Made by a program: the position numbers and the translations under genes. Source: Gemmatimonadota bacterium (GTDB taxonomy: Bacteria; Latescibacterota; UBA2968; UBA8231). From it: a DNA stretch of 64,000 nucleotides. The DNA lies in contig JABHDC010000023.1 in NCBI GenBank assembly GCA_018673255.1, positions 37,095 through 101,094 of the forward strand, written 5' to 3'. The notes beneath the pieces are model-generated. The model worked only from the letters and a program-made list of their open reading frames with translations. It was not told where the DNA came from and did not search any database. Below are positions 27,963 through 36,974 of the stretch, piece after piece (the first letter of the stretch is position 1; each line of letters opens with the position of its first letter).

Positions 27963-29036
27963 CTAGGCCGGTTGCCTGCCCTGTCGTGTCTGATGAAACA
28001 CCAGCCATACGAGGCCAAAAATGGCGACACCCCCAAGCTGATGCAGAGAGGCCAGCCAGACGGGAACGTGGTAGAGGATGGTGGTGATACCCAGTATGAT
28101 CTGCAGAACAAGCATGTGCAGCAGAGCGGTCGATGCGAGTCTCAACGGCTCGGAGGTCTCCTGCGAACGCAGATGCAGGAACAGGGCCACGCCGAGTCCG
28201 ATCACAACAAAGGCGAACCAGCGGTGCTCGAAATGCACAGCCAGCGGATTGGCAACGAAGTTCGCCAGCCAGGGCTCGTGACTGCCCAGGCCCTGCGGGA
28301 TGAGTCGATGGTACATGTATGGGAAGGTGTCGGAGGCGTGACCAGCTCGATGCCCGGCGACCAGGGCGCCGACCACGATCTGAATGATCACTGTACCCAG
28401 CAGCCAGTTGGCCAGCGTGCGGGAGCGTGACGTGATGACGGCTGTCACGGCAGGCCAGCGTCGCTGAAAGACCAACCACAGACACCAGGCCAGCAGCACC
28501 AGCGCCAGCGACAGGTGCAGGGCCAGTCGATAGGGACTGACCTTGGGGTCGTCCACCAGGCCACTCTTCACCATGAGCCACCCCATCACGCCCTGCCCCA
28601 GAAAGAGCAGCCCGATGCCGATGGCGTGGCCACGTACACCAGCTGGCAATTGGCGACGCACCAGACCGTGCAGCAGGGGCAGCATGACGACGAGTCCGAC
28701 GAGGCGACCGATGATTCGGTGGATGAATTCGGGCCAGAAGATGCCCTGGAACTCGGCCAGGCTCATGCCGGCATTGACCTGCCGGTATTCGGGCGTCTGG
28801 CGGTACGCATCAAATTCCACCTGCCAGTCAGCATCAGACATGGGCGGCACCACGCCGGTCACCGGCCGCCAACTGGTCATGGAAAGTCCCGAATGGGTCA
28901 GTCGCACGAGTCCACCCACGACGATCATCAGCACACAGGCGACAGCGACCGCCGTCAGCCAGCGCACGAGCCAGGCTGGTTCCTGTTGAAGCCTGGCCGA
29001 TGCCAGTTCAGGTTCAGTGGGCCGATCGGGCATCAT
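27963..29036 (-). CDS. ctaA: Heme A synthase (COX15/CtaA)
   Basis: 357 residues, eight transmembrane helices. Conserved histidines expected for CtaA are present: LTHSGLSMTSWRPVTG, FWPEFIHRIIGR (EFIHR), VAGHRAGHASDTFP and HFEHRW, plus a late SLHQLGG. Converts heme O to heme A for aa3-type oxidases, none of which are in the window. Two adjacent ATGs (29036, 29033) overlap the hemN stop. Confidence 0.93.
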   Translation of the reverse strand: MMPDRPTEPELASARLQQEPAWLVRWLTAVAVACVLMIVVGGLVRLTHSGLSMTSWRPVTGVVPPMSDADWQVEFDAYRQTPEYRQVNAGMSLAEFQGIFWPEFIHRIIGRLVGLVVMLPLLHGLVRRQLPAGVRGHAIGIGLLFLGQGVMGWLMVKSGLVDDPKVSPYRLALHLSLALVLLAWCLWLVFQRRWPAVTAVITSRSRTLANWLLGTVIIQIVVGALVAGHRAGHASDTFPYMYHRLIPQGLGSHEPWLANFVANPLAVHFEHRWFAFVVIGLGVALFLHLRSQETSEPLRLASTALLHMLVLQIILGITTILYHVPVWLASLHQLGGVAIFGLVWLVFHQTRQGRQPA

Positions 29037-30430
29037 ACGGTCCGGGAAAATGTGGGCTTGTTGCGCACCTTCTCACGCAGATATCGATCGAAGGGCATGC
29101 AGACATTGCGCACGAAGAGCTGTCCCCGTGGCAGGACCTCGATGGCCTCGTCCGTGATACTGACAAAGCCGTCCTGGACCGGGCCATCGCGCAATTCTGA
29201 CAGCTCCGTGGCGAAGGTCTCGGCGAAATTAATACCGAAGCGGGACTGCACATCGGCGATGTCGAGATAGAGATTACACATCAACTCGAGAATCACATGC
29301 TTGCGCAGCTTGTCGTCGTCGGAGGTGGCATACCCGCGCTCGACGGGAAGCCGCCCGGCGTCAATATCCGCGTAGTAGGTGCTCAGCTTCTTCTGATTCT
29401 GGATGTAGGCGCCGGAGGCCTCGCCGATGGCGGAGATCCCCAGACCGAGCATCGTTGGTGAACGCTGCACGGTATAACCCATGAAGTTGCGGTGCAGGCG
29501 GCGTCCGCCGAGGGCCTTCGCCAATTCGTCCTCAGGCAGGGCAAAGTGATCCATTCCCAGCATGTCGTAGCCGGCCTCAGAAAAGGCCCGGATGGCGCTG
29601 GCGAGCAGGGCGAACTTGTCGTCACGCTGAGGTAGCAAGGTCTCGTCGATGCGCTTCTGGTTACCCACCTTCCAGGGCACATGGGCGTAGGAGTAGACGG
29701 CGAGGCGATCGGGCCGCAGTTCGTTCACCGCATCCAGTGTTCGCTGGAAGGATTCTGGCGTTTGTCCGGGCAGGCCGTAGATCAGGTCAATATTGATGGA
29801 GGTGATGCCCTTCTCTCGGCAGTAAGCGTAGAGCTGACTGGCCTCTTCCTTGGTCTGATGTCGGCCAATCGCTTCCTGCACGGCAGGATCGAAGTCCTGC
29901 ACGCCCATACTGATGCGATTGAAGCCGAGTTCGAGCAACGTGTCGATGTGTTGCGTCGTCGTCACACGCGGATCGACCTCGATCGCGACCTCTGCCCCCG
30001 GCTGGATGTCGAAATGCGACTCGACGGACCGTTGCAGGTGTCTCATCTGCTCCGGTGTCAGATAGGTCGGGGTGCCGCCCCCCCAGTGGTATTGCACCAC
30101 CTTCGGTCGATGCTCGAGTTGGGCGGCCACGAGAGCGATCTCTTTTTCGAGATATTCCAGATATTTGGCGGCCACCTCACCGTGCCGCGTGGCAATCACA
30201 TGGCAGCCACAGAAATGGCATCGGTGTTCGCAGAAGGGGACGTGCACGTAGAGTGAGATCTCGTCATCGGCGGGTAGCTCGTTGAGACAGCGCACATAGT
30301 GGGCAGTGGTGAATTCGTCCGAGAACTCGACCGCCGTCGGATAGGAGGTGTAGCGTGGGCCCGGGCGATCGTAGCGGGCCAACAACTCCCCGTCGACGGT
30401 AGCGGCCGGGTGGGTCGATGCTGTGGTCAT
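29033..30430 (-). CDS. hemN: Oxygen-independent coproporphyrinogen III oxidase
   Basis: 465 residues from ATG 30430 (a GTG at 30439 is possible). Radical-SAM cysteines Cys67, Cys71, Cys74 with the HemN-specific extra Cys76 (PFCEHRCHFCGC), then HWGGGTPTYL, EVDPRVTT, and GLPGQT. C-terminal HemN domain with GLGISAIGE. Makes protoporphyrinogen IX anaerobically. First gene of a minus-strand run with ctaA, cytochrome b/c and the NO-response genes, so heme supply and heme-protein genes are co-transcribed. Confidence 0.95.
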   Translation of the reverse strand: MTTASTHPAATVDGELLARYDRPGPRYTSYPTAVEFSDEFTTAHYVRCLNELPADDEISLYVHVPFCEHRCHFCGCHVIATRHGEVAAKYLEYLEKEIALVAAQLEHRPKVVQYHWGGGTPTYLTPEQMRHLQRSVESHFDIQPGAEVAIEVDPRVTTTQHIDTLLELGFNRISMGVQDFDPAVQEAIGRHQTKEEASQLYAYCREKGITSINIDLIYGLPGQTPESFQRTLDAVNELRPDRLAVYSYAHVPWKVGNQKRIDETLLPQRDDKFALLASAIRAFSEAGYDMLGMDHFALPEDELAKALGGRRLHRNFMGYTVQRSPTMLGLGISAIGEASGAYIQNQKKLSTYYADIDAGRLPVERGYATSDDDKLRKHVILELMCNLYLDIADVQSRFGINFAETFATELSELRDGPVQDGFVSITDEAIEVLPRGQLFVRNVCMPFDRYLREKVRNKPTFSRTV

Positions 30431-30439
30431 GGCTTTCAC

Positions 30440-30952
30440 AAACTCCGGTGACAGACTGGGTCATCAGGCATTCGGCAGATCAACAGACTGGGTAACACGC
30501 CAATCGGCAATCCCCGTGCCACGGGACTGAGGCCGAGACCTAGAATCAAGGACCTGACCGGACCGGCGCCACCCCTGCGCGACTCAAACAAAGGTAAGGG
30601 CTTCACGGTCGCTGTGGCCGCCGTGCCCCAGGTGGGGCCTGAAGGTCGCCAACCTGAGACGTCTCTGGCCCACTGAGACATGGCTGGCCCGCTTCGAATC
30701 CCCTTGTCTCGAAAAACAGTCATTTGACCGGACCCCCTCACGCCACGCCATCTAAAATAGACGACGAGCTTTTCCACTCCAAGTCATTTTCCTACAATGT
30801 CTTAGGCAACAGGGCCCAAACCGGCACCGGGGATCTGGGCCGATCGTGTGTCACGTGTTACAGGCTGGATGCGGGTGGCATGCCGCTTGCATTTCGGGGT
30901 GCTGCAACCCGCGACCTGAACCCAACGCGCCCATCGGAGTCGACGCCAGGCC
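30440..30952. other. 513-nt divergent intergenic region between hemN and rnfB
   Basis: No gene seen. AT-rich patch at 30750-30810 in an otherwise GC-rich region. Two copies of TGACCGGACC occur (near 30557 and 30725). A near-palindrome around CACGTG lies at about 30850-30862. The region must carry the promoters for the hemN operon (minus) and the rnf/PFOR operon (plus). Confidence 0.5.
30771..30798 (+). promoter_or_regulatory. Candidate sigma-70 promoter for rnfB/PFOR
   Basis: -10 box TACAAT at 30793-30798, weak -35 TTTCCA at 30771-30776, 16-nt spacing, inside the AT-rich patch. About 150 nt before rnfB. Confidence 0.35.
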
Positions 30953-31819
30953 ATGCTCGTCCTTACCGCGGTCCTCACATTAGGCGGCATTGCCGTCGCC
31001 CTGGCGATCATCCTCGTCCTCGTCAACAAGAAGTTGTACGTCGAGGAAGATCCCCGGATCGACGTCGTCGAGGAGATGCTCCCTGGCAGCAACTGCGGCG
31101 CCTGTGGTTTCCCGGGCTGTCGAGCGCTGTCCGAGGCCCTCGTCGGCGGGGATGCACTGCCGGGCAAGTGCACGGTCAGCAGTGACGATGGCCGTGCTGG
31201 CATCGCGACCTTTCTGGGTGTCGACGTCGGCACCCAGGAGAAGATCGTCGCGCGCCTCGCCTGCGCCGGTGGAAGCAACGTATCCCGCCAGCGCGCCCAT
31301 TATCAGGGCCTGGACACCTGTCGCGCCGCGGCGATGGTCGGTGGGGGCGGCAAGAGCTGCACCTGGGGATGCCTCGGACTGTCCGACTGCGAGGATGTCT
31401 GCAACTTCGACGCGATCACGATGAGTCCCTACGGTCTGCCCGTCGTCGACCCGGAATTGTGCACGGCCTGTGGCGACTGCGTCGAGGTGTGCCCAAAGGA
31501 CCTGTTCGAACTACACGCTGTCTCCCACAAGCTGTGGGTCGCCTGCCGCTCATTGGCCGCCGGCGACGAGGTACTGGAAGACTGCGAGGTCGCCTGCACG
31601 GCATGTGGCCGGTGCGCGATGGATGCTCCCGGCAACGTCGTACAGATCGTCAACAGCCTGCCGGTCGTCGATTACGACCGGCGTCACGACAGCGCCCGCG
31701 TCGCCATCGATCGCTGTCCCACAGGTTCCATTGTGTGGCTCGGCGACAACGGCACCGAGAAGGGACGCGAAGCCCGCAAGGTCTTGCGCAAGCAACCGCT
31801 TCCGGCGGCTGCAACCTGA
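30953..31819 (+). CDS. rnfB: Rnf complex subunit B (multi-cluster ferredoxin subunit)
   Basis: 288 residues. One N-terminal membrane helix (2-24), then the membrane-proximal cluster domain Cys48-Cys51-Cys56-Cys73 (SNCGACGFPGC), the CTWGCLGLSDCEDVC segment, a classical ferredoxin motif CTACGDCVEVCP, and a further CTACGRCAMD. This cluster arrangement matches clostridial-type RnfB, the entry point for electrons from reduced ferredoxin. Followed 107 nt later by the PFOR gene and then the remaining rnf genes. Confidence 0.93.
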   Translation: MLVLTAVLTLGGIAVALAIILVLVNKKLYVEEDPRIDVVEEMLPGSNCGACGFPGCRALSEALVGGDALPGKCTVSSDDGRAGIATFLGVDVGTQEKIVARLACAGGSNVSRQRAHYQGLDTCRAAAMVGGGGKSCTWGCLGLSDCEDVCNFDAITMSPYGLPVVDPELCTACGDCVEVCPKDLFELHAVSHKLWVACRSLAAGDEVLEDCEVACTACGRCAMDAPGNVVQIVNSLPVVDYDRRHDSARVAIDRCPTGSIVWLGDNGTEKGREARKVLRKQPLPAAAT

Positions 31820-31852
31820 GGTATCAGTATCTGAAGTTCGGCGACACCTGAA

Positions 31853-31870
31853 GGATCGCAGAAGCGATCC
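31853..31870 (+). other. Short perfect hairpin between rnfB and PFOR
   Basis: GGATCGC / GCGATCC with an AGAA tetraloop and no T-run. May set relative mRNA stability of rnfB and the PFOR gene rather than terminate. Confidence 0.35.
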
Positions 31871-31926
31871 GGTCGCTACCAGAAAATTGAAGACGAAACA
31901 CACCCGGTTGGAGAGAGTTGAGCGTC

Positions 31927-34900
31927 ATGGCCAAGAGTGAGAAGTCCGCAAAATACCCCGGTAAGCGCGACGCCATGGACGGCTGCACGGTCGCCATCGC
32001 ATGTGAGCGTGAGTCCACCGATGCTGCCGGCGCCTACCCCATTACCCCGTCGACCCAGATGGGTGAGTTCTGGGCCGAAGCCGCCGCTGCCGGTCACATC
32101 AATGTCTCGGGTCGACCGCTGATCTTTGTCGAACCCGAAGGCGAGCACGCTGCCGCCGCCGTCACCGCCGGTATGTCGATGAGCGGCCTGCGATCGGCCA
32201 ACTTCTCGTCCGGCCAGGGCATCGCCTACATGCACGAGTCGCTGTATGCCGCCGTCGGCAAGCGGCTGACCTATGTGCTGAACATCGGCGCCCGCGCCAT
32301 GACCAAGGCCAGCCTCAATGTGCACGCCGGCCACGACGACTATCACTGCATCGAGGACACCGGCTTCTTCCAGCTTTTCGCCAAGAATGCGCAGGAAGTC
32401 GCCGACCTCAACATCATCACCCATCGAATCGCCGAGTTGGCCCTCAATCCGGGCGCTATCGCCCAGGATGGCTTCCTCACGACGCACCTGATCGAGTCCT
32501 GCCTGGTGCCGGAACGCGAGCTGATTCTCGAGTATCTCGGTCGTCCCGATGACATCATCGAGTGCCCCACGCCGGCACAGAAGATGATCTATGGCGATAC
32601 GCGGCGTCGCGTTCCTGAGGTCTGGGATGTGGACAACCCGGTCATGGCCGGTGTCGTGCAGAACCAGGACAGCTACATGCAGTCCGTCGCCGCACAGCGC
32701 CCCTTCTTCTTCGATCACATTCAGGGACTGGCCGATCAGGCCTTCGACGAATTCGCCGCCCTCACAGGGCGTCAATACGGCCGGGTCGGTTCCTACAAGG
32801 TCGACGACGCAGATTACCTCATCGTCGGCCAGGGCAGCGTGATTTCTTCGGCCGAGGTCGTGGCCGACTATCTGCGCGAGACCCGCGGCATCAAGATCGG
32901 CGTCGTCAACATGACCATGTGGCGCCCCTTCCCCGGTGACGTGATCGGTGACCTGCTCAAGGGTCGCAAGGGCGTCGCCGTCCTCGAGCGCCTCGACCAG
33001 CCCCTGGCCGTCGACCTGCCGATGATGCGGGAGATTCGCACGACGATCGCCAAGTGTGTTGAGAATGGCGCGTCCGGCAAGAAGAATGGCAACCTGCCCT
33101 TCCCCGATCACGCCGTCTATGACAAGATCAGCGATGTCTCGCCACTGTATTCCGGCTCCTTCGGTATGGGCAGCCGTGACCTGCAGCCCGAGGGCCTGAT
33201 CGGCACCATCGAGAACATGCTCGATGACGGCAAGAAGAAGAAGCTCTTCTATCTCTCCATCGATTTCGTCCGCGACAACCCGGGTACCCCGAAAGAGCGC
33301 GCCCACCAGGAAGAGATCCTCGACGCCTACCCGCACGTGAAAGAGCTGTCCGTGCATGGCAGCGAGAATCCCAACCTCATGCCGGAAGGTGCCATTGCCG
33401 TGCGCTTCCACTCCGTCGGTGGATGGGGTGCGATCACGACGGGCAAGAACCTGGCGATGACGTTGTTCGATCTGCTGGGATACCACATCAAGGCCAATCC
33501 CAAATACGGATCGGAGAAGAAGGGCCAGCCGACGACCTACTATCTGTCGGCAGCGCCGGAGCCCATCCGCATCAATTGCGAATACATCTTCGTCGACGTC
33601 GTCCTCTCACCTGACCCGAAGGTCCTCAAGCACACCAACGCCCTGGCTGGTCTGAAGGAAGGCGGCGTATTCGTCATCCAGTCCGACCATGAGACCGCCG
33701 CCGGTGCGTGGTCAGACATCGCCAAACACTATCAGGACACGATTCGCGAGAAGAAGATCCGCGTCTTCTTTATCGATGGTTTCAAGATTGCCCGCGAGGA
33801 AGCTTCCGATCCAGAGTTGCAGTTGCGCATGCAGGGCATCGCCTTCCAGGGCGCCTTCTTCAAGGCTTCCCCGGTGATGGGCCAGGCAGGCTTCACGGAA
33901 GAGAAGCTCTTTACCGCCATCGAGGATCAGCTGGAGCACAAGTTCGGCTCCAAGGGTCGGCGCGTTGTCGAAGACAATCTGCGCGTCGTGCGCCGTGGCT
34001 ACGACGAGATCTACGAGATCCCGTCAGAGGTGATCAACGCCATCGACACGGACACCCAGATCGTCCAGATCGAGCCCCTGCCCGACTCGCTCAAGCGTCT
34101 ACCCAAGGGCCTGGCTCCGACCACGGACATCCACCGCTTCTGGGAGCAGACCGGTCACCTGTATGCGAAGGGCATGGGTAACGACGTCCTTGCTGATCCT
34201 TTCACGAGTCTCAGCTGGATGCCGGCCGTCACGGCCTCCTTCCGCAACATGACGGGCATCCGCTACCAGCACCCGACGTGGATCGCCGAGAATTGCACCG
34301 CCTGCGGTAACTGCTACACCGTCTGCCCCGACACGGCCATCCCGGGTCTGGTCAGCGAGATCGGCGAAATCTTCGAGACCGCCATCAACCGGGTGCGCAA
34401 GTCTGGCACAGACGTCAAACACCTGCCCCGCGCCGTACGCCAGATGGAAGGCAAGCTGCGCGAGAAGATCACGATCGGCACCAATGGCAAGAGCGCCGAC
34501 ATCATGGCCGCCCTCGACCAGGTGATCGCCGAGACCGTCGCCGCCGCCGCTGATGGCGAACGAGGCGAGTTACAGACCGAATTCGATGCCCTCAGGGCCG
34601 AGATCGGCGAGTTTCAGTTTTCCGCCACGCGTCCCTACTACACCAACCACGAGAACAAGGCGAAGGGATCTGGCGGCCTGCTCAGCATCACCATCAATCC
34701 TTACACCTGTAAGGGCTGCATGGAGTGTGTCGAGGTCTGTGATGACGACGCGCTGCGCCCCATACCGCAGACGGAAGAGTCGATCCAGACCCTGGAGAAG
34801 ACCTGGGACTTCTGGATGGACCTGCCCACGACAAAGGAGAAGTTCATCCGCGTCGACGACCTCGAAGAAGGCATCGGCGCACTGGAAACGATCCTCCTCG

Positions 34901-36855
34901 ACAAGGCCAACTACGGCGCACTGGCTTCCGGCGATGGTGCCTGCATGGGCTGCTCCGAGAAGACGGTCATGCATCTGTTCACGGCCACCGTCGAAGCCCT
35001 GATGCAGCCGCGCATCAAGAAGCACGTCGCGTACCTCGGCGAGCTCATCGGTCGCGTGGAGAAGCACATTCAGTTGCGTCTGGTGGAGAAGATGGACGTC
35101 AGCGACGCTGCCGTGATCGGCCGCGTCATGGAAGAGCTGAAGGACTCCGAGCTCACCCTGGCTGGCGTCGCCGGTCAGATGGAAAGCATGAAGGGCACGG
35201 ACCCGATCGATCCGGAGTGGTTCAAGAAGGTCACGGGTCTGCTCACGAATCTGAAGGACCTGCGCTGGAAATACACCGACGGGATCACCGGTCAGGGACG
35301 TTCCCGCATGGGTATGCTCAACTCCACCGGTTGCACCTCGGTCTGGGGCAGCACCTATCCCTTCAACCCCTATCCCTTCCCCTGGGCCAACCACCTCTTC
35401 CAGGATTCACCGTCTGTCGCCATGGGCATCTTCGAAGGCCACATGGCGAAGATGGCCGACGGTTTCCGTGCCATCCGCATGGCCGAACTCGAACTGGATG
35501 GCAAGCTGAAGCCAGAGATGGAAGACGAATTCCGTCGCTTCGACTGGAATCAGTTCACCGACGAGGAATGGCACATGTGCCCGCCGGTGGTCGCTCTGGG
35601 CGGTGATGGCGCCATGTTCGACATCGGCTTCCAGAATCTTTCCCGCCTGATGATGTCCGGGAAGCCGATCAAGGTCGTCGTCGTCGATACCCAGGTCTAC
35701 TCGAACACCGGTGGCCAGGCCTGTACTTCCGGCTTCTTCGGCCAGGTGTCCGACATGGCCCAGTATGGCAAGGCCCAGAAGGGCAAACAGGAGATCCGCA
35801 AGGAAATGGGCTACATCGCCATGGCCCATCGCACGACCTACATCCTGCAGAGTTCGATCTCTCATCCAAGCCACATGATCGAAGGATTCGTTCAGGGCCT
35901 GATGGCCCGTCGACCGGCCCTGTTCGCCCTCTACACCTCCTGTCAGCCAGAACACGGCATCGCCGACGATGTGGGCCACCGGCAAGGCAAGCTGGCGGTC
36001 GAGTCGCGCGCCTATCCGCTGTTCAAGTATGATCCGGACGCGGGCAAGACGCCGGCCGAATGCCTCGACCTGGCCATGAATCCATCGATCGACGATGACT
36101 GGCCCATGTATGAGTTGAAGTATGTCGAGGATGGCCGCGACAAGACCATGGAAGTGCCTCTGACCTTCGTCGACTTCGCCGTCACCGAAGGCCGCTTCCG
36201 CAAGCACTTCCGCGTCGCCAAGCCGGACACCTGGAATGACAACATGGTGCCCCTCCATGAGTATCTGCAGATGGAGGAGGACGACCGTGAGGGTCTGCTG
36301 CCCTACATCTGGGCCGTCGACAACAAGAGCCGGCTCAACCGGGTCCTGGTCGGCGAACCACTGGTGCGCTCGGCACAGGATCGTCTCGACTACTGGACCA
36401 TGCTCAAGGCGCTGGCCGGCCTCGATCAGACCCCGGAGTCAGCCGGCGATGTCGAAGCTCGCGTGCGGTCCGAGGTCGTGCAGAGTCTGACCAGCAACCT
36501 GATGCAGTTGATGAGTGGTGAAGGGGGTGGCGCAGCAGCGCTGCAGGTGGCGCCAGCACTGGCGGCACCGGCCGCGGGTCCGGCACCATCGGGCAATGGC
36601 GGCGAGTCGATGGCACCGTGGATCGACACACCCCAGTGCACGGCGTGCGACGAGTGCACCAACCTGAACAACAAGATCTTCGCCTACAACGACGAGAAGA
36701 AAGCCTACATCAAGGATCCGAATGGGGGTCCCTACACAGACCTGGTGAAGGCAGCAGAGAAGTGCACGGCCCAGGTGATCCATCCAGGGCTGCCCGCCGA
36801 CAGATCCTTCAAGGACGCTGACAAGTGGGTGAAGCGCGGCGAGAAGCACAACTGA
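31927..36855 (+). CDS. nifJ: Pyruvate:ferredoxin oxidoreductase, long form with extra C-terminal Fe-S tail
   Basis: 1642 residues from ATG 31927 (GGAGAG upstream), far longer than the usual 1170-1200. Domains in order: YPITPST pyrimidine-binding region (about 38-44); transketolase-like domain II; gamma domain beginning GGWGAITTGKNLA; two-cluster ferredoxin (CTACGNCYTVCP from 789, CKGCMECVEVC from 928); proximal-cluster cysteines 1006 and 1009 (CMGC); GDG at 1226-1228 and DTQVYSNTGGQ from 1254 for Mg-TPP. A low-complexity Ala/Pro linker (about 1535-1560) leads to an extra module with Cys1571, 1574, 1577 and 1613. Oxidises pyruvate + CoA to acetyl-CoA and CO2, reducing ferredoxin. Its location inside the rnf operon implies direct coupling to Rnf. 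Confidence 0.95.
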   Translation: MAKSEKSAKYPGKRDAMDGCTVAIACERESTDAAGAYPITPSTQMGEFWAEAAAAGHINVSGRPLIFVEPEGEHAAAAVTAGMSMSGLRSANFSSGQGIAYMHESLYAAVGKRLTYVLNIGARAMTKASLNVHAGHDDYHCIEDTGFFQLFAKNAQEVADLNIITHRIAELALNPGAIAQDGFLTTHLIESCLVPERELILEYLGRPDDIIECPTPAQKMIYGDTRRRVPEVWDVDNPVMAGVVQNQDSYMQSVAAQRPFFFDHIQGLADQAFDEFAALTGRQYGRVGSYKVDDADYLIVGQGSVISSAEVVADYLRETRGIKIGVVNMTMWRPFPGDVIGDLLKGRKGVAVLERLDQPLAVDLPMMREIRTTIAKCVENGASGKKNGNLPFPDHAVYDKISDVSPLYSGSFGMGSRDLQPEGLIGTIENMLDDGKKKKLFYLSIDFVRDNPGTPKERAHQEEILDAYPHVKELSVHGSENPNLMPEGAIAVRFHSVGGWGAITTGKNLAMTLFDLLGYHIKANPKYGSEKKGQPTTYYLSAAPEPIRINCEYIFVDVVLSPDPKVLKHTNALAGLKEGGVFVIQSDHETAAGAWSDIAKHYQDTIREKKIRVFFIDGFKIAREEASDPELQLRMQGIAFQGAFFKASPVMGQAGFTEEKLFTAIEDQLEHKFGSKGRRVVEDNLRVVRRGYDEIYEIPSEVINAIDTDTQIVQIEPLPDSLKRLPKGLAPTTDIHRFWEQTGHLYAKGMGNDVLADPFTSLSWMPAVTASFRNMTGIRYQHPTWIAENCTACGNCYTVCPDTAIPGLVSEIGEIFETAINRVRKSGTDVKHLPRAVRQMEGKLREKITIGTNGKSADIMAALDQVIAETVAAAADGERGELQTEFDALRAEIGEFQFSATRPYYTNHENKAKGSGGLLSITINPYTCKGCMECVEVCDDDALRPIPQTEESIQTLEKTWDFWMDLPTTKEKFIRVDDLEEGIGALETILLDKANYGALASGDGACMGCSEKTVMHLFTATVEALMQPRIKKHVAYLGELIGRVEKHIQLRLVEKMDVSDAAVIGRVMEELKDSELTLAGVAGQMESMKGTDPIDPEWFKKVTGLLTNLKDLRWKYTDGITGQGRSRMGMLNSTGCTSVWGSTYPFNPYPFPWANHLFQDSPSVAMGIFEGHMAKMADGFRAIRMAELELDGKLKPEMEDEFRRFDWNQFTDEEWHMCPPVVALGGDGAMFDIGFQNLSRLMMSGKPIKVVVVDTQVYSNTGGQACTSGFFGQVSDMAQYGKAQKGKQEIRKEMGYIAMAHRTTYILQSSISHPSHMIEGFVQGLMARRPALFALYTSCQPEHGIADDVGHRQGKLAVESRAYPLFKYDPDAGKTPAECLDLAMNPSIDDDWPMYELKYVEDGRDKTMEVPLTFVDFAVTEGRFRKHFRVAKPDTWNDNMVPLHEYLQMEEDDREGLLPYIWAVDNKSRLNRVLVGEPLVRSAQDRLDYWTMLKALAGLDQTPESAGDVEARVRSEVVQSLTSNLMQLMSGEGGGAAALQVAPALAAPAAGPAPSGNGGESMAPWIDTPQCTACDECTNLNNKIFAYNDEKKAYIKDPNGGPYTDLVKAAEKCTAQVIHPGLPADRSFKDADKWVKRGEKHN

Positions 36856-36879
36856 TCTGGCTCGCCTGCACATGTTTGC

Positions 36880-36905
36880 GGTGCCCCGTTGAAATACGGG
36901 GCACC
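36880..36905 (+). terminator. Hairpin after the PFOR gene, possible attenuating terminator
   Basis: Ten-pair stem GGTGCCCCGT / ACGGGGCACC with a 6-nt loop; a CTTTT run follows 8 nt later. Lies between PFOR and rnfC, so partial read-through is needed for the rest of the operon. Confidence 0.5.
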
Positions 36906-36974
36906 GGTCGCGCTTTTGTCGCGGCGAGAAGACTAACTGAGCAGCACGGATCTACAACGAGACGCGGATAGACG

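Noticed and set aside
30640..30720. tRNA-like T-loop (TTCGAATCCCC)
   Set aside because: The five bases before it cannot pair with those after it, and no acceptor or anticodon arm fits.
31876..33486. 536-codon minus-strand frame
   Set aside because: Antisense to PFOR, produced by high-GC codon bias.
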